A stretch of 64,000 nucleotides of DNA, taken from assembly GCF_017168335.1 (NCBI RefSeq), contig NZ_JABFAU010000011.1, forward strand, positions 173,418 to 237,417, given 5' to 3'. The notes beneath the pieces are model-generated. The model was not told where the DNA came from and did no database searches. It was given only the letters and a program-made list of their open reading frames with translations. The DNA comes from Rhodococcus sp. KRD162. Lineage in GTDB: Bacteria; Actinomycetota; Actinomycetes; Mycobacteriales; Mycobacteriaceae. Shown in pieces: positions 1-10,012 of this stretch. Position 1 is the stretch's first letter. Each line of letters starts with the position of its first letter. The translations under genes and the position numbers were made by a program.

Positions 1-3
1 CGC

Positions 4-121
4 CTGCGTCAATGGACCCTTGCACTCCTCAGACGTATGCAAGGGTTCATTCACGCAGCCCCTAACTCTGCGTGAATAGACCGTTGTACTGCTCAGACGT
101 ATGCAATGGTCCATTGACGCG
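4..121. repeat. Two tandem imperfect hairpin repeats with a conserved 13-nt loop
   Basis: Two units lie side by side. Unit 1 has arms at 5-24 and 38-57; unit 2 has arms at 69-88 and 102-121. Each arm is 20 nt. The arms pair with a few G-U wobbles and mismatches, and they differ between units. The 13-nt loops are almost identical (CTCCTCAGACGTA and CTGCTCAGACGTA). This looks like a dispersed intergenic repeat of the REP/BIME kind, downstream of the kgd terminator. The window starts right at the first unit, so more units may lie upstream. No coding function is visible here. Confidence 0.75.
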
Positions 122-146
122 GAACGGGGGGAGCCCAGAAACGACA

Positions 147-180
147 ACAGCGGCCCACTCCCGAAGGAGTGGGCCGCTGT
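147..180 (-). terminator. Intrinsic terminator of kgd
   Basis: A perfect 15-bp GC-rich stem (147-161 with 166-180) closes a 4-nt loop that reads TTCG on the minus strand, a very stable tetraloop. It starts 15 bases past the kgd stop codon. The tract that follows on the minus strand is only weakly T-rich. Confidence 0.8.
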
Positions 181-195
181 CGTTACCGAACTCTT

Positions 196-3100
196 CTAGC
201 CTTCGCCGACCGCGTTGAAGGCCTCGTCGATGATTTCGAGCTGCTCGACGGCGTGGACCTTGCTCGAGCCCGAGGACGGGGCGGACATTGCGCGACGCGA
301 GATGCGCTTGATTCCGACCAGCTTCTCGGGCATGAGCTCGGGCAATGCAAGACCGAAGAACGGCCATGCACCCTGGTTCGCGGGCTCTTCCTGGACCCAG
401 CGGAACTCGGTTGCGTTGGGGTAGCTCTCGAGAGCCTCCCGGATCCGGTGCACCGGCACGGGGTAGAGCTGCTCGACTCGCACGATCGCGACGTCGTCGC
501 GGTTGTCCTTCTGCTTGCGAGCGAGGAGCTCGTAGTAGAGCTTGCCGCTGACCATGAGCACGCGCTTGACCGCACTGCGGTCACCGGTGCCGGTGTCGTA
601 GGTGGGCTCGTCGAACACCGAGTGGAACTTGCCGTCGGTGAAGTCCTCGATATTGCTCACTGCAGCCTTGTTACGCAGCATCGACTTCGGGGTGAAGACG
701 ATCAGCGGGCGACGGATGCCGTCACGCGCGTGCCGACGCAGAAGGTGGAAGTAGTTCGCAGGCGTCGAGGGAACTGCCACCGTCATCGATCCCTCGGCGC
801 ACAGCGTCAGGAAGCGTTCGATGCGACCGGACGTGTGGTCGGGGCCCTGGCCCTCGTGTCCGTGCGGCAGCAGCAGTACGACGTCGGAGAGCTGACCCCA
901 CTTGGCTTCGCCGGACGAGATGAACTCGTCGATGATGGACTGCGCGCCGTTGACGAAGTCGCCGAACTGCGCTTCCCACATCACCAGCGCGTCCGGGTTA
1001 CCCACGGAGTAGCCGTATTCGAAGCCCACGGCGGCGAACTCGCTCAGTGCGGAGTCGTAGACCATGAACTTGCCGGGGTTGTCGCTGCCGATGTTCTGCA
1101 GCGGCGTGTACTCGGCACCGGTCTTGCGGTCGATGATCACCGAGTGCCGCTGCGTGAACGTGCCGCGGCGGGTGTCCTGGCCGGAGAGACGGATGTTGCG
1201 TCCTTCGTCCACGAGCGATCCGAGCGCGAGGAGCTCGCCGAAGGCCCAGTCGACCTTGCCCTCGTGCGCCATCTCGCGACGCTTCTCGAGCACCGGCTTG
1301 ACGCGGGGGTGCACGTTGAAGCCGTCGGGTACATCGAGGTGGGCGTCGCCGATGCGGTGCAGCACCGACTTGTCCACAGCTGTCTTGAGCTTGGTCGGCA
1401 GCTGCTGGTCGAGCTCCACGGACTCGCTGGGCTCGGGGGTGTACTTCTCGAGTTCGCGTACCTCGTTGAAGACGCGTTCGAGCTGGCCCTGGTAGTCGCG
1501 GAGGGCGTCCTCGGCTTCCTTGAGCGAGATGTCTCCGCGGCCGATGAGCGATTCGGTGTAGCTCTTGCGGACGCTTCGCTTGGTGTCGATCACGTCGTAC
1601 ATCGCCGGCTGGGTCATCGAGGGGTCGTCGCCCTCGTTGTGGCCGCGGCGGCGGTAGCAGATCATGTCGATGACGACGTCCTTGTGGAACTTCTGACGGA
1701 AGTCCACCGCCAGCTGAGCAACCCAGGCGCATGCCTCCGGGTCGTCGCCGTTGACGTGGAAGATCGGGGCGGCGATCATCTTCGCCACGTCGGTGCAGTA
1801 CTCGGAGGAGCGCGAGAACTCCGGCGAGGTGGTGAAGCCGACCTGGTTGTTGACGACGATGTGCACAGTGCCGCCGGTGCGGTAGCCGCGCAGATCGGAC
1901 AGGTTCAGGGTCTCGGCTACGACGCCCTGACCCGCGAACGCAGCGTCACCGTGCAGCATCAGCGGCAGAACGGAATATCCGCCCTGGCCGGTGCCCTTGT
2001 CCAGCATGTCCTGCTTGGCGCGGACGAGGCCTTCGAGAACCGGATCGACGGCTTCGAGGTGCGACGGGTTGGCGGTGAGCGAGACCTTGATGTCGTTCTC
2101 GCCGAACATCTGGATGTAGGTGCCCTCGGCACCGAGGTGGTACTTCACGTCGCCGGAGCCGTGAGCGGCGGCCGGGTTCATGTTGCCTTCGAACTCGGTG
2201 AAGATCTTCGAGTAGGGCTTGCCGACGATGTTGGCGAGCACGTTCAGCCGGCCGCGGTGCGGCATGCCGATGACAACCTCGTCGAGGGCGTATTCGGCGC
2301 TCTGGTCGATGACGGAGTCCATCATCGGGATGACGGACTCGGCACCTTCGAGCGAGAAGCGCTTCTGCCCGACGTACTTGGTCTGCAAGAACGTCTCGAA
2401 CGCCTCGGCTGCGTTGAGCTTGCTCAGGATGTATTTCTGTTGCGCCACAGTCGGTTTGACGTGCGTGGCTTCGACGCGCTCCTGCAGCCACGACACCTGC
2501 TCGGTTTCGAGGATGTGCGTGTATTCGACGCCGACGTGGCGGCAGTACGAGTCGCGCAGCACGCTGAGCACGTCCCGCAGCTTCATCTTGTCCTTGCCGT
2601 GGAATCCGCCGACCTTGAACTCGCGGTCGAGGTCCCACAGCGTGAGGTCGTGGCTGATCACGTCGAGGTCCGGATGCATCCGGAACTTGTCCTTGGTGAA
2701 CTGCAACGGATCGGTGTCGGCCATCAGGTGACCGCGGTTGCGGTACGCGGCGATGAGCTCGAGCACGCGGGTGTTCTTGTCGACAGTGCCCTCGGGCAGA
2801 TCCTTGCGCCAGCGGATGGGCTCGTACGGGATCTTGAGCGAATGGAAGAGCTCGTCGTAGAACTCGTCGCTGATCAGCAGGTTGTGGATGGTCTTGAGGA
2901 AGTCGCCGGACTCCGCGCCCTGGATGATGCGGTGGTCGTATGTCGAGGTCAGCGTCATGAGCTTGCCGACACCGATCTCGGCGAGGCGCTCGTCGCTGGC
3001 TCCCTGGAACTCGGCGGGGTATTCCATCGCACCGGCACCGATGATGGCACCTTGACCGTTCATCAGACGCGGCACGGAGTGGACGGTTCCGATGCCGCCG

Positions 3101-3960
3101 GGGTTGGTCAGCGAGATGGTGACGCCCTGGAAGTCGTCACCGGTGAGCTTGCCGTCGCGGGCGCGGCGAACGATGTCCTCGTACGCGTTGTAGAACTGCG
3201 TGAAGGTGAAGTCCTGGGTGTCCTTGATGGCGGCGACGACGAGGGAACGATTCCCGTCCTTGCCGGGCAGGTCGATCGCGAGGCCGAGATTGATCGATGC
3301 CGGGGTGACTGCGTTCGGCTTGCCGTCGACCTCGGCGAAATGACGATTCATGTTCGGGAACGCCTTGACGGCTTGCACGATGGCGTAGCCGAGAAGGTGT
3401 GTGAACGAGATCTTGCCACCGCGGGTACGCGCGAGATGGTTGTTGATGACGAGGCGGTTGTCGACCATGAGCTTCGCCGGGATCGCACGCACACTGGTCG
3501 CGGTGGGGATCTGCAGCGAGGCAGACATGTTCTTCGCGACCGCAGCTGCGGCACCGCGGAGGACCTTGCTCGACTCTTCGCCGAATTCGGCTGCGGCGGG
3601 CTTGGCCGGAGCTGCCTTCTTCTCGGCAGGCTTCGGTGCATCGGACTTGGGAGCAGCGGCCTTCGGTGCCTCGGTCTTCGCTGCGGACTTCGGCGCAGCG
3701 GACGCGGCAGGCTTGGCCGGAGGTGCAGGTGCTGCAGGGGGAGCAGACTTGGTGGAGCTACCGTTCGAGGCCGCGCCGTTTCCGGACGCACCGTTGGAGT
3801 CAGCGGCTGTCTGGTCCTCGGTCACGGCATCGGGGTCGTACCCGGTGAGAAACTCGTGCCAGCTTGCGTCGACGGAGGAAGGGTCCTGCTTGAATCGCTG
3901 GTACATCTCGTCGACCAGCCATTGGTTCTGTCCGAATTGGGTAGTAGAGCTGCTGCTCAC
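196..3960 (-). CDS. kgd: Multifunctional 2-oxoglutarate decarboxylase/dehydrogenase (Kgd)
   Basis: This 1254-residue enzyme is the E1 component of the 2-oxoglutarate dehydrogenase step of the TCA cycle, with a fused E2-like acyltransferase domain; in mycobacteria it also works as a decarboxylase and carboligase. Residues 1-40 are the usual E1 N-terminal helix region. A long Ala/Pro/Lys-rich linker follows (about 45-130), then a catalytic acyltransferase domain containing [11 protein letters not shown]. The ThDP-dependent E1 part fills about 370-1254, with GMPHRGRLN and the cofactor-binding GDAAFAGQG. No lipoyl domain is present, as in other Kgd proteins. The start is GTG with GAGG upstream. 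The length matches actinobacterial Kgd. It is transcribed towards the hairpin terminator at 147-180. An antisense frame open over the whole gene is a high-GC artefact. Confidence 0.97.
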   Translation of the reverse strand: MSSSSTTQFGQNQWLVDEMYQRFKQDPSSVDASWHEFLTGYDPDAVTEDQTAADSNGASGNGAASNGSSTKSAPPAAPAPPAKPAASAAPKSAAKTEAPKAAAPKSDAPKPAEKKAAPAKPAAAEFGEESSKVLRGAAAAVAKNMSASLQIPTATSVRAIPAKLMVDNRLVINNHLARTRGGKISFTHLLGYAIVQAVKAFPNMNRHFAEVDGKPNAVTPASINLGLAIDLPGKDGNRSLVVAAIKDTQDFTFTQFYNAYEDIVRRARDGKLTGDDFQGVTISLTNPGGIGTVHSVPRLMNGQGAIIGAGAMEYPAEFQGASDERLAEIGVGKLMTLTSTYDHRIIQGAESGDFLKTIHNLLISDEFYDELFHSLKIPYEPIRWRKDLPEGTVDKNTRVLELIAAYRNRGHLMADTDPLQFTKDKFRMHPDLDVISHDLTLWDLDREFKVGGFHGKDKMKLRDVLSVLRDSYCRHVGVEYTHILETEQVSWLQERVEATHVKPTVAQQKYILSKLNAAEAFETFLQTKYVGQKRFSLEGAESVIPMMDSVIDQSAEYALDEVVIGMPHRGRLNVLANIVGKPYSKIFTEFEGNMNPAAAHGSGDVKYHLGAEGTYIQMFGENDIKVSLTANPSHLEAVDPVLEGLVRAKQDMLDKGTGQGGYSVLPLMLHGDAAFAGQGVVAETLNLSDLRGYRTGGTVHIVVNNQVGFTTSPEFSRSSEYCTDVAKMIAAPIFHVNGDDPEACAWVAQLAVDFRQKFHKDVVIDMICYRRRGHNEGDDPSMTQPAMYDVIDTKRSVRKSYTESLIGRGDISLKEAEDALRDYQGQLERVFNEVRELEKYTPEPSESVELDQQLPTKLKTAVDKSVLHRIGDAHLDVPDGFNVHPRVKPVLEKRREMAHEGKVDWAFGELLALGSLVDEGRNIRLSGQDTRRGTFTQRHSVIIDRKTGAEYTPLQNIGSDNPGKFMVYDSALSEFAAVGFEYGYSVGNPDALVMWEAQFGDFVNGAQSIIDEFISSGEAKWGQLSDVVLLLPHGHEGQGPDHTSGRIERFLTLCAEGSMTVAVPSTPANYFHLLRRHARDGIRRPLIVFTPKSMLRNKAAVSNIEDFTDGKFHSVFDEPTYDTGTGDRSAVKRVLMVSGKLYYELLARKQKDNRDDVAIVRVEQLYPVPVHRIREALESYPNATEFRWVQEEPANQGAWPFFGLALPELMPEKLVGIKRISRRAMSAPSSGSSKVHAVEQLEIIDEAFNAVGEG

Positions 3961-4070
3961 GGCAGTAGTTCGCCTCGTTTCTGTCTTCGTTCCCGTTCAG
4001 CGCGCGTACACGTCCAGGCTAGACCTTTGGTCCAGCTCACATGCGTCCGGGACGTAGCTGTGATATGTAC

Positions 4071-7000
4071 TCACCGGTAACCATCGGCCTCGTTGTCGAT
4101 GACTCCTTGGACTATCGAATTATTCCCTCGGTTCGTTTCGGCTGCAGTCCACAATTGTTCGTAGAAGCCGCCGCTGGATCGAAGTTCGGTGTGGTTCCCC
4201 ACTTCCACGATACGGCCGCCGTCGACCACCACAATGAGATCTGCCCGCGCTGCGGTCGCCAACCTGTGCGCGACGACCACGGCGGTTCGGGTGCGCGCGA
4301 CGGCGTTGCTGGCCGCGAGCACCGTCCGTTCGGTCGCCGGATCGAGTGTGGCGGTGGCCTCGTCGAGGAGGAGAAGATCGGGGTCGACCAGCTCGGCTCT
4401 GGCGAGTGCGATCAACTGCCGTTGTCCCGCCGACAAACCTTGCCCGCGTTCTCCGACGGGTTGATGCATACCGCCGCGAAGTGCAGCGATAGTGCTCAGA
4501 GCGCCGACCGAGCGTGCCGCGTTCTCGATATCGGCCCGGCTGGCGTCGGGTCGGCCGTAAGCGATGTTCGACGCCACGGTGCCGGTGAACAGATGCGCCT
4601 CCTGCGGTACGACGCCGAGCCTTTGCCGGTAGTCCGACAGGCGATAGTCGCGCAGATCGTGGCCGCCGACCCGCACCGATCCCGAGGTCGGGTCGTAGAA
4701 GCGGGCCAGTAATTTCACCACCGTGGATTTGCCTGCGCCGGTGCGGCCGACCAAGGCGACCGTGGTGCCGGCGGGAATGGTGAGAGATACCTCACTCAGG
4801 GCGTCGCTGTGAGATCCGGCATACCGAAATCCGACGTCGACGAGATCGATGTCGGTGCGTAGCCGCCCGCCGGGAAGTGCTGTGGGGTCTGCGGCGGTGG
4901 CCGTTTCGATCGAACTGGTGGTGCGCAGCAGATCGCCGATGCGACCGACTCCGACTCGTGCCTGCTGGTAGCCGTCGAAGACCTGCGAGAGCTGTTGGAT
5001 CGGGCCGAAGAGCAGCCCGAGGTAGAGCACGAATGCCACGAGGGTTCCCGCGGTGGTCGTGCCGGTCGCAATCTGATGCGCGCCGACGAACACGACGACG
5101 GCGAGGGCGATGTCGGAGAGAAACGTGATGAGCGGAAAGAACACCGAGATCGCGGTCTGGGATCGCATTCGGCTGGTCCGGTAGCGGTCGGAGCGTTCGG
5201 CGAATCGAGACGCGGCGTACTGCTCACGGCCGTATGCCTGTGCCGCGCGTAGGCCCGTGACGTTTTCTTGAAAATCGGCGTTGACGATCGAGATGCGTTC
5301 GCGGGACGTCGAGTATGCCGCTGAGGAGATGCGCCGAAAGATGACGGTGGCCACGGCCAGGGGCGGAACGACGGCCAGCGCCACCAGCCCCAGAACGGTG
5401 TCGGTGAACAGCAGTGCTGCCGCGATGCCCAGCACGGTCAGTGCGCTCACCACAGCCGTCGATGCGCCCGTCTGGATGAACGACGAGAGCGCGTCGACGT
5501 CGGTGGTCATCCGGGTCATGATGCGGCCCGACAGTTCTCGTTCGTAGTAGTCCAGACCCAGCCGCTGAATGTGCGCGTAACTGCGCACGCGCAGTCCGAA
5601 GAGCACTCGCTCTCCTGCTCGTGCGGTGATCACCGTCGTCCAGCAGACGACGAACCAACTCGCCACTGCCAGTGCCACGCCTATCGAGGTGGCGATCCAC
5701 AGGGTGTTCGAGTCTCCGCGTGCCACTCCGCTGTCCACTGCGTAGCGAACGAGTGAGGGAAACGCGATCGAGGCGAGCGAGTCCAGCGCGAGCAACACCA
5801 CCACTGCTGCAAGGAGAAGCCGGACCGGGCCGAGCAGCCTCGACAGCCGGAATCCGGGGTCGGGGGTGCGAAGTTCGGATCCCGCGACGCCGGGATTCTC
5901 GGTTGCCGGTGGCAAGGCTGCGACGGCTGCCGCAATCGCGGGTGTGGGTGCCAATGAACCGAAGGCCCCTGCCATGGCCGCGCCGTGCGTACCGCCGCCC
6001 CCGGGGTCGGCCGGGCCGGGGACGCCGGGCTCGGCTGTCGCTGCCGGGGCGATCTGCGGCCACAGGGCCTCTGCCGAGGGCTCGGCGGTCGGATCCGGCT
6101 CCGGCGCGCCTACCTCGTCATTGCTCTCGTCGTCACCGCTCTCGTCGTCACTGCTGGCCAGCAACGTGCGGAACAGGGGACAACGTCGATCGAGTTCCTC
6201 GACCGTTCCGGTGTCGATGATGCGGCCCTTGTCGAGTACGGCGACGCGGTCGGCCAGCGTCAGGGTCGAGCGGCGGTGAGCGAGGACGAGCGTCGCGCGG
6301 GTTCGGACGCCGCGTAGCGCGTCGTAGATTGCCGCCTCGGTTTCGGCGTCCACGGCCGAGGTGGCGTCGTCGAGGATCAGGATTCGGGGATCGACGAGCA
6401 GAGCGCGCGCCAGGGCGATGCGTTGCCGTTGTCCTCCGGAGAGCGTGAGTCCGCGTTCGCCGACGAGGCTGTCGTAGCCCTCGGGGAGAGCGTCGATGAA
6501 GGTGGACGCCTGTGCCAGGCGCGCGGCGTGCTCGATGTCCTCCGCAGAGGCATCGGGCCTGCCCAAGGCGATATTGGCGGCGATGCTGTCGGAAAACAGG
6601 AACGGCTCGTCGAAGACCAGGGATACGGCCTCGCGCAGCGATGTGGAGTCGAGATCGTCGATGTCGATGCCCGTGGTGCCGGACGTCAGTGCGATCTGCC
6701 CCTTCGATGGGCGGTAGAAGCGTGGGAGCAGTAGGGCGAGCGCGGTCTTACCCGAACCTGCATGCCCGACCACGGCGACCGTCTCCCCGGGCGAGATGGT
6801 CAAGTTCAGGCCGTCGAGTACGTCCCGCTCGGGCTCGAATCCGAAGGTGACATCGTGGATGTGAACTCCGAGTGGGCCGTCGGGGAGCGCGATCGGGTCA
6901 ACAGGCTCGGGCTCGGTCGGTTCGGTGTCGACCACCTCGTAGACGCGTTCGACGGCAGCGCGAGAAAGCTGGGCCATGATGACCACCGAGGAGACGGTTC

Positions 7001-8009
7001 GGGTGACTGCGGACAGCGTCGCGACGTAGGTGGCGAATGCGAGGAACGTGCCGATGGTGATGTGGCCGTGCAGTGCCAGATAGCCGCCCAGAGCGATGAC
7101 ACCGACGAGACCGAGTTGGGGGATGGTGGCCATCGACGGTGCGAACCGCGAGTTGATCCGTGCCGATCGCATCCGCTCGGAGAACAGTGTGCGGCCGAGT
7201 GTTTCGATGCGGTCCACCGCGCGCGCTTCCTGTCCGAAGCCCTTCACCACTCGAACCCCGGTGACGGTTTCTTCGACATGCTGAGCGAGGTCGGCGGCCC
7301 GTTGCTGCGCCGACCAGGTGGCCGCGAACAGCCTCGGCCGCGTGCGGTACACGACGATGCCGACGGCGGGAACGATCAGAATCGCGACGACGGTGAGCAG
7401 CGGCGACAGGTACGCCATCACGATCAGCGCGAGAACGAACTGCAACAGCGCCCCGGCCGACAGCGGCACCATGGCCAGCAGCCCCTGCACGAGCTGCAGG
7501 TCGGTGATCGATCTCGACACGACCTGACCGGTACGGATCTCGTCCTGCTTGCGTCCGTCGAGTCGCTGCAGCGAGGCGAGCAGGTCCAACCGCAGATCGT
7601 GCTGGACGTCGATCGAGAGTCTTCCGGCGAGCATGCGCCGACCGAATTGGCAGGCGAAGCGCAAGACACCCAGCAGTGCGATGGCGATGGCGACCGTGAG
7701 GATCACCTCGCTCTTGCCCGCAGTCGCGTCGTCGATCGCCAGCCTGGTGAGCAGCGGGAAGGAAATATCGATCACTGCGGCGAGCATCGTCACGCCCAGC
7801 GCGCCGAGGGCCGTGCGCCGGTGCAGCATGCACTGGGTGATCAGACGCCGAATCCAGCCGGGTGAAGTACTCGACGCATCGTGCCCGGCGGGGACTTCGC
7901 TGCTCGGCCGGCCCGGTGCGAGAAGACCGGACCGAACACGGGTGCCCTCGTCGACCGTATCGCGGTTTCTCGCCGCGCTACGGTTCGTCACCGAGTTGCT
8001 GTGTGTCAT
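4071..8009 (-). CDS. Fused ABC exporter with two membrane-ATPase halves
   Basis: At 1312 residues this is a complete ABC exporter in one chain: membrane domain 1 (about 60-360), nucleotide-binding domain 1 (Walker A GHAGSGKT near 415, signature LSGGQRQ), a Pro/Ala/Asp/Glu-rich linker (about 610-700), membrane domain 2, and nucleotide-binding domain 2 (Walker A GRTGAGKS near 1090, signature LSAGQRQ). In domain 1 the Walker B reads LILDDATSAVD, so the catalytic Glu is Asp. Domain 2 has the normal LLLLDEATATLD. This is the asymmetric layout of heterodimeric exporters such as TM287/288, here on one polypeptide. The substrate is unknown; lipids or drugs are usual for the family. The N-terminal 50 residues are polar and probably cytosolic. 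The gene ends about 110 bp before kgd in the same direction. I see no terminator between them. Confidence 0.93.
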   Translation of the reverse strand: MTHSNSVTNRSAARNRDTVDEGTRVRSGLLAPGRPSSEVPAGHDASSTSPGWIRRLITQCMLHRRTALGALGVTMLAAVIDISFPLLTRLAIDDATAGKSEVILTVAIAIALLGVLRFACQFGRRMLAGRLSIDVQHDLRLDLLASLQRLDGRKQDEIRTGQVVSRSITDLQLVQGLLAMVPLSAGALLQFVLALIVMAYLSPLLTVVAILIVPAVGIVVYRTRPRLFAATWSAQQRAADLAQHVEETVTGVRVVKGFGQEARAVDRIETLGRTLFSERMRSARINSRFAPSMATIPQLGLVGVIALGGYLALHGHITIGTFLAFATYVATLSAVTRTVSSVVIMAQLSRAAVERVYEVVDTEPTEPEPVDPIALPDGPLGVHIHDVTFGFEPERDVLDGLNLTISPGETVAVVGHAGSGKTALALLLPRFYRPSKGQIALTSGTTGIDIDDLDSTSLREAVSLVFDEPFLFSDSIAANIALGRPDASAEDIEHAARLAQASTFIDALPEGYDSLVGERGLTLSGGQRQRIALARALLVDPRILILDDATSAVDAETEAAIYDALRGVRTRATLVLAHRRSTLTLADRVAVLDKGRIIDTGTVEELDRRCPLFRTLLASSDDESGDDESNDEVGAPEPDPTAEPSAEALWPQIAPAATAEPGVPGPADPGGGGTHGAAMAGAFGSLAPTPAIAAAVAALPPATENPGVAGSELRTPDPGFRLSRLLGPVRLLLAAVVVLLALDSLASIAFPSLVRYAVDSGVARGDSNTLWIATSIGVALAVASWFVVCWTTVITARAGERVLFGLRVRSYAHIQRLGLDYYERELSGRIMTRMTTDVDALSSFIQTGASTAVVSALTVLGIAAALLFTDTVLGLVALAVVPPLAVATVIFRRISSAAYSTSRERISIVNADFQENVTGLRAAQAYGREQYAASRFAERSDRYRTSRMRSQTAISVFFPLITFLSDIALAVVVFVGAHQIATGTTTAGTLVAFVLYLGLLFGPIQQLSQVFDGYQQARVGVGRIGDLLRTTSSIETATAADPTALPGGRLRTDIDLVDVGFRYAGSHSDALSEVSLTIPAGTTVALVGRTGAGKSTVVKLLARFYDPTSGSVRVGGHDLRDYRLSDYRQRLGVVPQEAHLFTGTVASNIAYGRPDASRADIENAARSVGALSTIAALRGGMHQPVGERGQGLSAGQRQLIALARAELVDPDLLLLDEATATLDPATERTVLAASNAVARTRTAVVVAHRLATAARADLIVVVDGGRIVEVGNHTELRSSGGFYEQLWTAAETNRGNNSIVQGVIDNEADGYR

Positions 8010-8075
8010 CGATTCACCACGTTAGACCCGCACACCGACAGGTCGTGCCGACGAACGCGCCGAACGGCGTCGACC

Positions 8076-8846
8076 TCAGTCGATGTCGCGGGTGCGGGCC
8101 AGGAACCAACCGGCACCGGTGAGGATCGCGGCCCACAACGCCAGTCCCAGCGGTGCCCACGGCCACGACAGCAGATCGCTGGCATCGTCGAGTTGAGTCG
8201 CCGCCATAGTCGGCAGTGTCAGATTCGACGGCAGCACGGTGGCCACCGGTCCGAGTCCCACACCGAACAGGATCAGCGAGAGTAGACCTTCGCCGAACGG
8301 GAGCCACGCGACGAGCACGATGGCGGCCCAGGTCGGGGACTTCAGCAGCAGGCCCAGGCCGGCACCGATCATCGACCACAGCACCACTGCCAGGAGGCAG
8401 GACACCACGACGCCGATGAACGGGCCGTCGAGTACCACGGTGCGCTCGTTGAAGATCAGCAGGCAGAGCAAGCTGGCCAGTAGTACCACCAGGCCGTATC
8501 CGAGGCCGAACAGTGCAGTGACGACGAGCTTGGCCGCGATCACTCCGTCCCGCCCGCGGGCGGTCAGGAAACTGGTGGTGATGGTCTGGTGGCGAAATTC
8601 AGTGCCTGCATTGACGGCTCCGAAGATGCCGGCGAACAGAATGGCGGCACCGGCGGCGACGTACAGGCCGATCGAGGCGACCCCACCGGAAATATCCAGG
8701 TCCTCTTCGAATTCGCCCAGCTGGTTCGCGATCACGGAGGTGATGACCGACGCGAACACCCCGACGACGATCGGGGCGATCGCCAGCGCCCACCAGAACT
8801 TCAGTGTCGTGACCTTGCGGATCTCCGACGTCAGCAGTGCGTTCAT
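8076..8846 (-). CDS. ABC-2 type transporter permease
   Basis: This is a membrane subunit of 256 residues with about six hydrophobic segments. It starts MNALLTSEIRKVTTLKFWW, typical of actinobacterial ABC-2 permeases, and contains the EFRHQTITTSFL stretch often seen after the second membrane segment. The ATG at 8846 overlaps the stop of the ATPase gene (ATGA, 8843-8846), so translation is coupled and the two proteins should form one transporter. The reading frame stays open far upstream, but that part only shadows the ATPase gene and was excluded. The substrate cannot be told from the sequence. Confidence 0.92.
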   Translation of the reverse strand: MNALLTSEIRKVTTLKFWWALAIAPIVVGVFASVITSVIANQLGEFEEDLDISGGVASIGLYVAAGAAILFAGIFGAVNAGTEFRHQTITTSFLTARGRDGVIAAKLVVTALFGLGYGLVVLLASLLCLLIFNERTVVLDGPFIGVVVSCLLAVVLWSMIGAGLGLLLKSPTWAAIVLVAWLPFGEGLLSLILFGVGLGPVATVLPSNLTLPTMAATQLDDASDLLSWPWAPLGLALWAAILTGAGWFLARTRDID

Positions 8847-9904
8847 CGCGGACCCCCGTTCCAGTTCTGCGGCGGGTCGTAATTCTGCGGCGGCGGGCCG
8901 TAACCCGGCGGCGGGCCGTAGCCCTGGTGGTGACCCGGCGGCGGGCCGTACCCCGGCGGCGGCCCGCCGTACGGATTCTGCTGAACGGGTGCGGCGGTGT
9001 ATTGACCCGCCGTCATCGACAGGAACACCTGCTCGAGGTCGACGTGCTCGCTGGTGGTCCCGAAGATCGTCACCTGCGCGTCTGCCGCGATGCGCGCGAT
9101 CGTGGCCGCGTCGGTCCCGGCGACGCCGATGCGTCCGTCGGGTAGCAGTTGGCTGTCGTTGAACCCACTCGATGCCAGCGCCAATGCCAGGCCTGCGGGG
9201 TCCGATGCGGCCACCAGTACGCGGCTCGGACGCGTGGACCTCAGCTGCGCGATGGAACCCTGATACACGAGTGCACCGGCGCTGACGATCACCAGATTGT
9301 CGACGGTCTGCTCGATCTCGCGCAGGATGTGACTCGATACCAGGACCGTTCGTCCCGACGCGGCGAACCCCTTCAGGAAGTCGCGGAGCCAGGCGATTCC
9401 TTCGGGGTCGAGGCCGTTGGCGGGTTCGTCGAGTACGAGGATTTCCGGGTCTCCCAGCAGTGCCGTCGCCAGTGTGAGGCGCTGACGCATGCCAAGTGAG
9501 AACCCTCCTGTGGCGCGGTCGGCGGCATTGCCGAGGCCCACCAGGTGCAACACGTCGAGTGCGCGGCTGTCGGGCACACCGATCGCCGCGGTGTAGATCT
9601 TCAGATGTCCTGCGGCGCTGCGCTTGGGATGCAGACTCAGCGAGTCCAGGACGGCCCCTATGGTGTGGGCCGGGTGCGTGGCCGTATGGAAGGGCGCGCC
9701 GTTCACCAGGCCGACACCCGAGGTGGGGCGGACGAGCCCCAGCAGCATGCGCAGCGTGGTGGTCTTGCCGGATCCGTTGGGGCCGAGGAACCCGGTGACG
9801 GTGCCGCGTGGCACGACGAAGCTCAGCTCGGACACCGCGCGAACGGTGCCGAATTGCTTGGTCAGTGCCTGCGCTTCCAGCGCTGCCCCCGGATAGCTGG
9901 TCAT
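8843..9904 (-). CDS. ABC transporter ATP-binding protein with Pro/Gly/Tyr-rich tail
   Basis: This ATPase pairs with the permease downstream. It carries Walker A (GPNGSGKTT), signature SLGMRQRL and Walker B LVLDEPANGLD, the pattern of DrrA/CcmA-like exporters. The last 45 residues are a low-complexity tail built from repeats such as GYGPPPG, which is unusual for an ATPase and may mediate interaction or localisation. I chose the ATG at 9904 because AGGGGGA lies about 10 nt upstream. A GTG at 9952 is also in frame but sits inside a hairpin (9934-9972) and has no ribosome binding site. The permease start overlaps the stop codon by 4 nt. Confidence 0.92.
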   Translation of the reverse strand: MTSYPGAALEAQALTKQFGTVRAVSELSFVVPRGTVTGFLGPNGSGKTTTLRMLLGLVRPTSGVGLVNGAPFHTATHPAHTIGAVLDSLSLHPKRSAAGHLKIYTAAIGVPDSRALDVLHLVGLGNAADRATGGFSLGMRQRLTLATALLGDPEILVLDEPANGLDPEGIAWLRDFLKGFAASGRTVLVSSHILREIEQTVDNLVIVSAGALVYQGSIAQLRSTRPSRVLVAASDPAGLALALASSGFNDSQLLPDGRIGVAGTDAATIARIAADAQVTIFGTTSEHVDLEQVFLSMTAGQYTAAPVQQNPYGGPPPGYGPPPGHHQGYGPPPGYGPPPQNYDPPQNWNGGPR

Positions 9905-9933
9905 CTGTGCGACATCCCCCTGGCCTTGGATCA

Positions 9934-9972
9934 CCTCGGATACCGGCTGCACTCGGCAACCGGTACCCGAGG
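9934..9972 (-). terminator. Hairpin between LLM oxidoreductase and ABC ATPase
   Basis: Arms 9934-9946 and 9960-9972 form a 13-bp stem with a single mismatch and a 13-nt loop. It lies between the stop of the LLM oxidoreductase (10013) and the ABC ATPase start (9904). It could end the upstream transcript or be a 5' leader structure. There is no clear T tract. Confidence 0.5.
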
Positions 9973-10012
9973 CTACGGGGTGCTTCCGACGCTTTCTCGC
10001 CAGTACCCGATG

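Noticed and set aside
1-121. Attachment site of a mobile element
   Set aside because: No integrase, transposase or tRNA gene is visible; the repeats look like hairpin elements.
169-4080. A 1303-codon open frame on the plus strand across kgd
   Set aside because: It is the antisense frame of the well-supported kgd gene. Its product is a low-complexity Val/Leu/Arg/Asp-rich chain without domains, typical of high-GC shadows.
8847-9959. Extension of the ABC permease frame
   Set aside because: It shadows the ATPase gene. The true start at 8846 overlaps that gene's stop codon.
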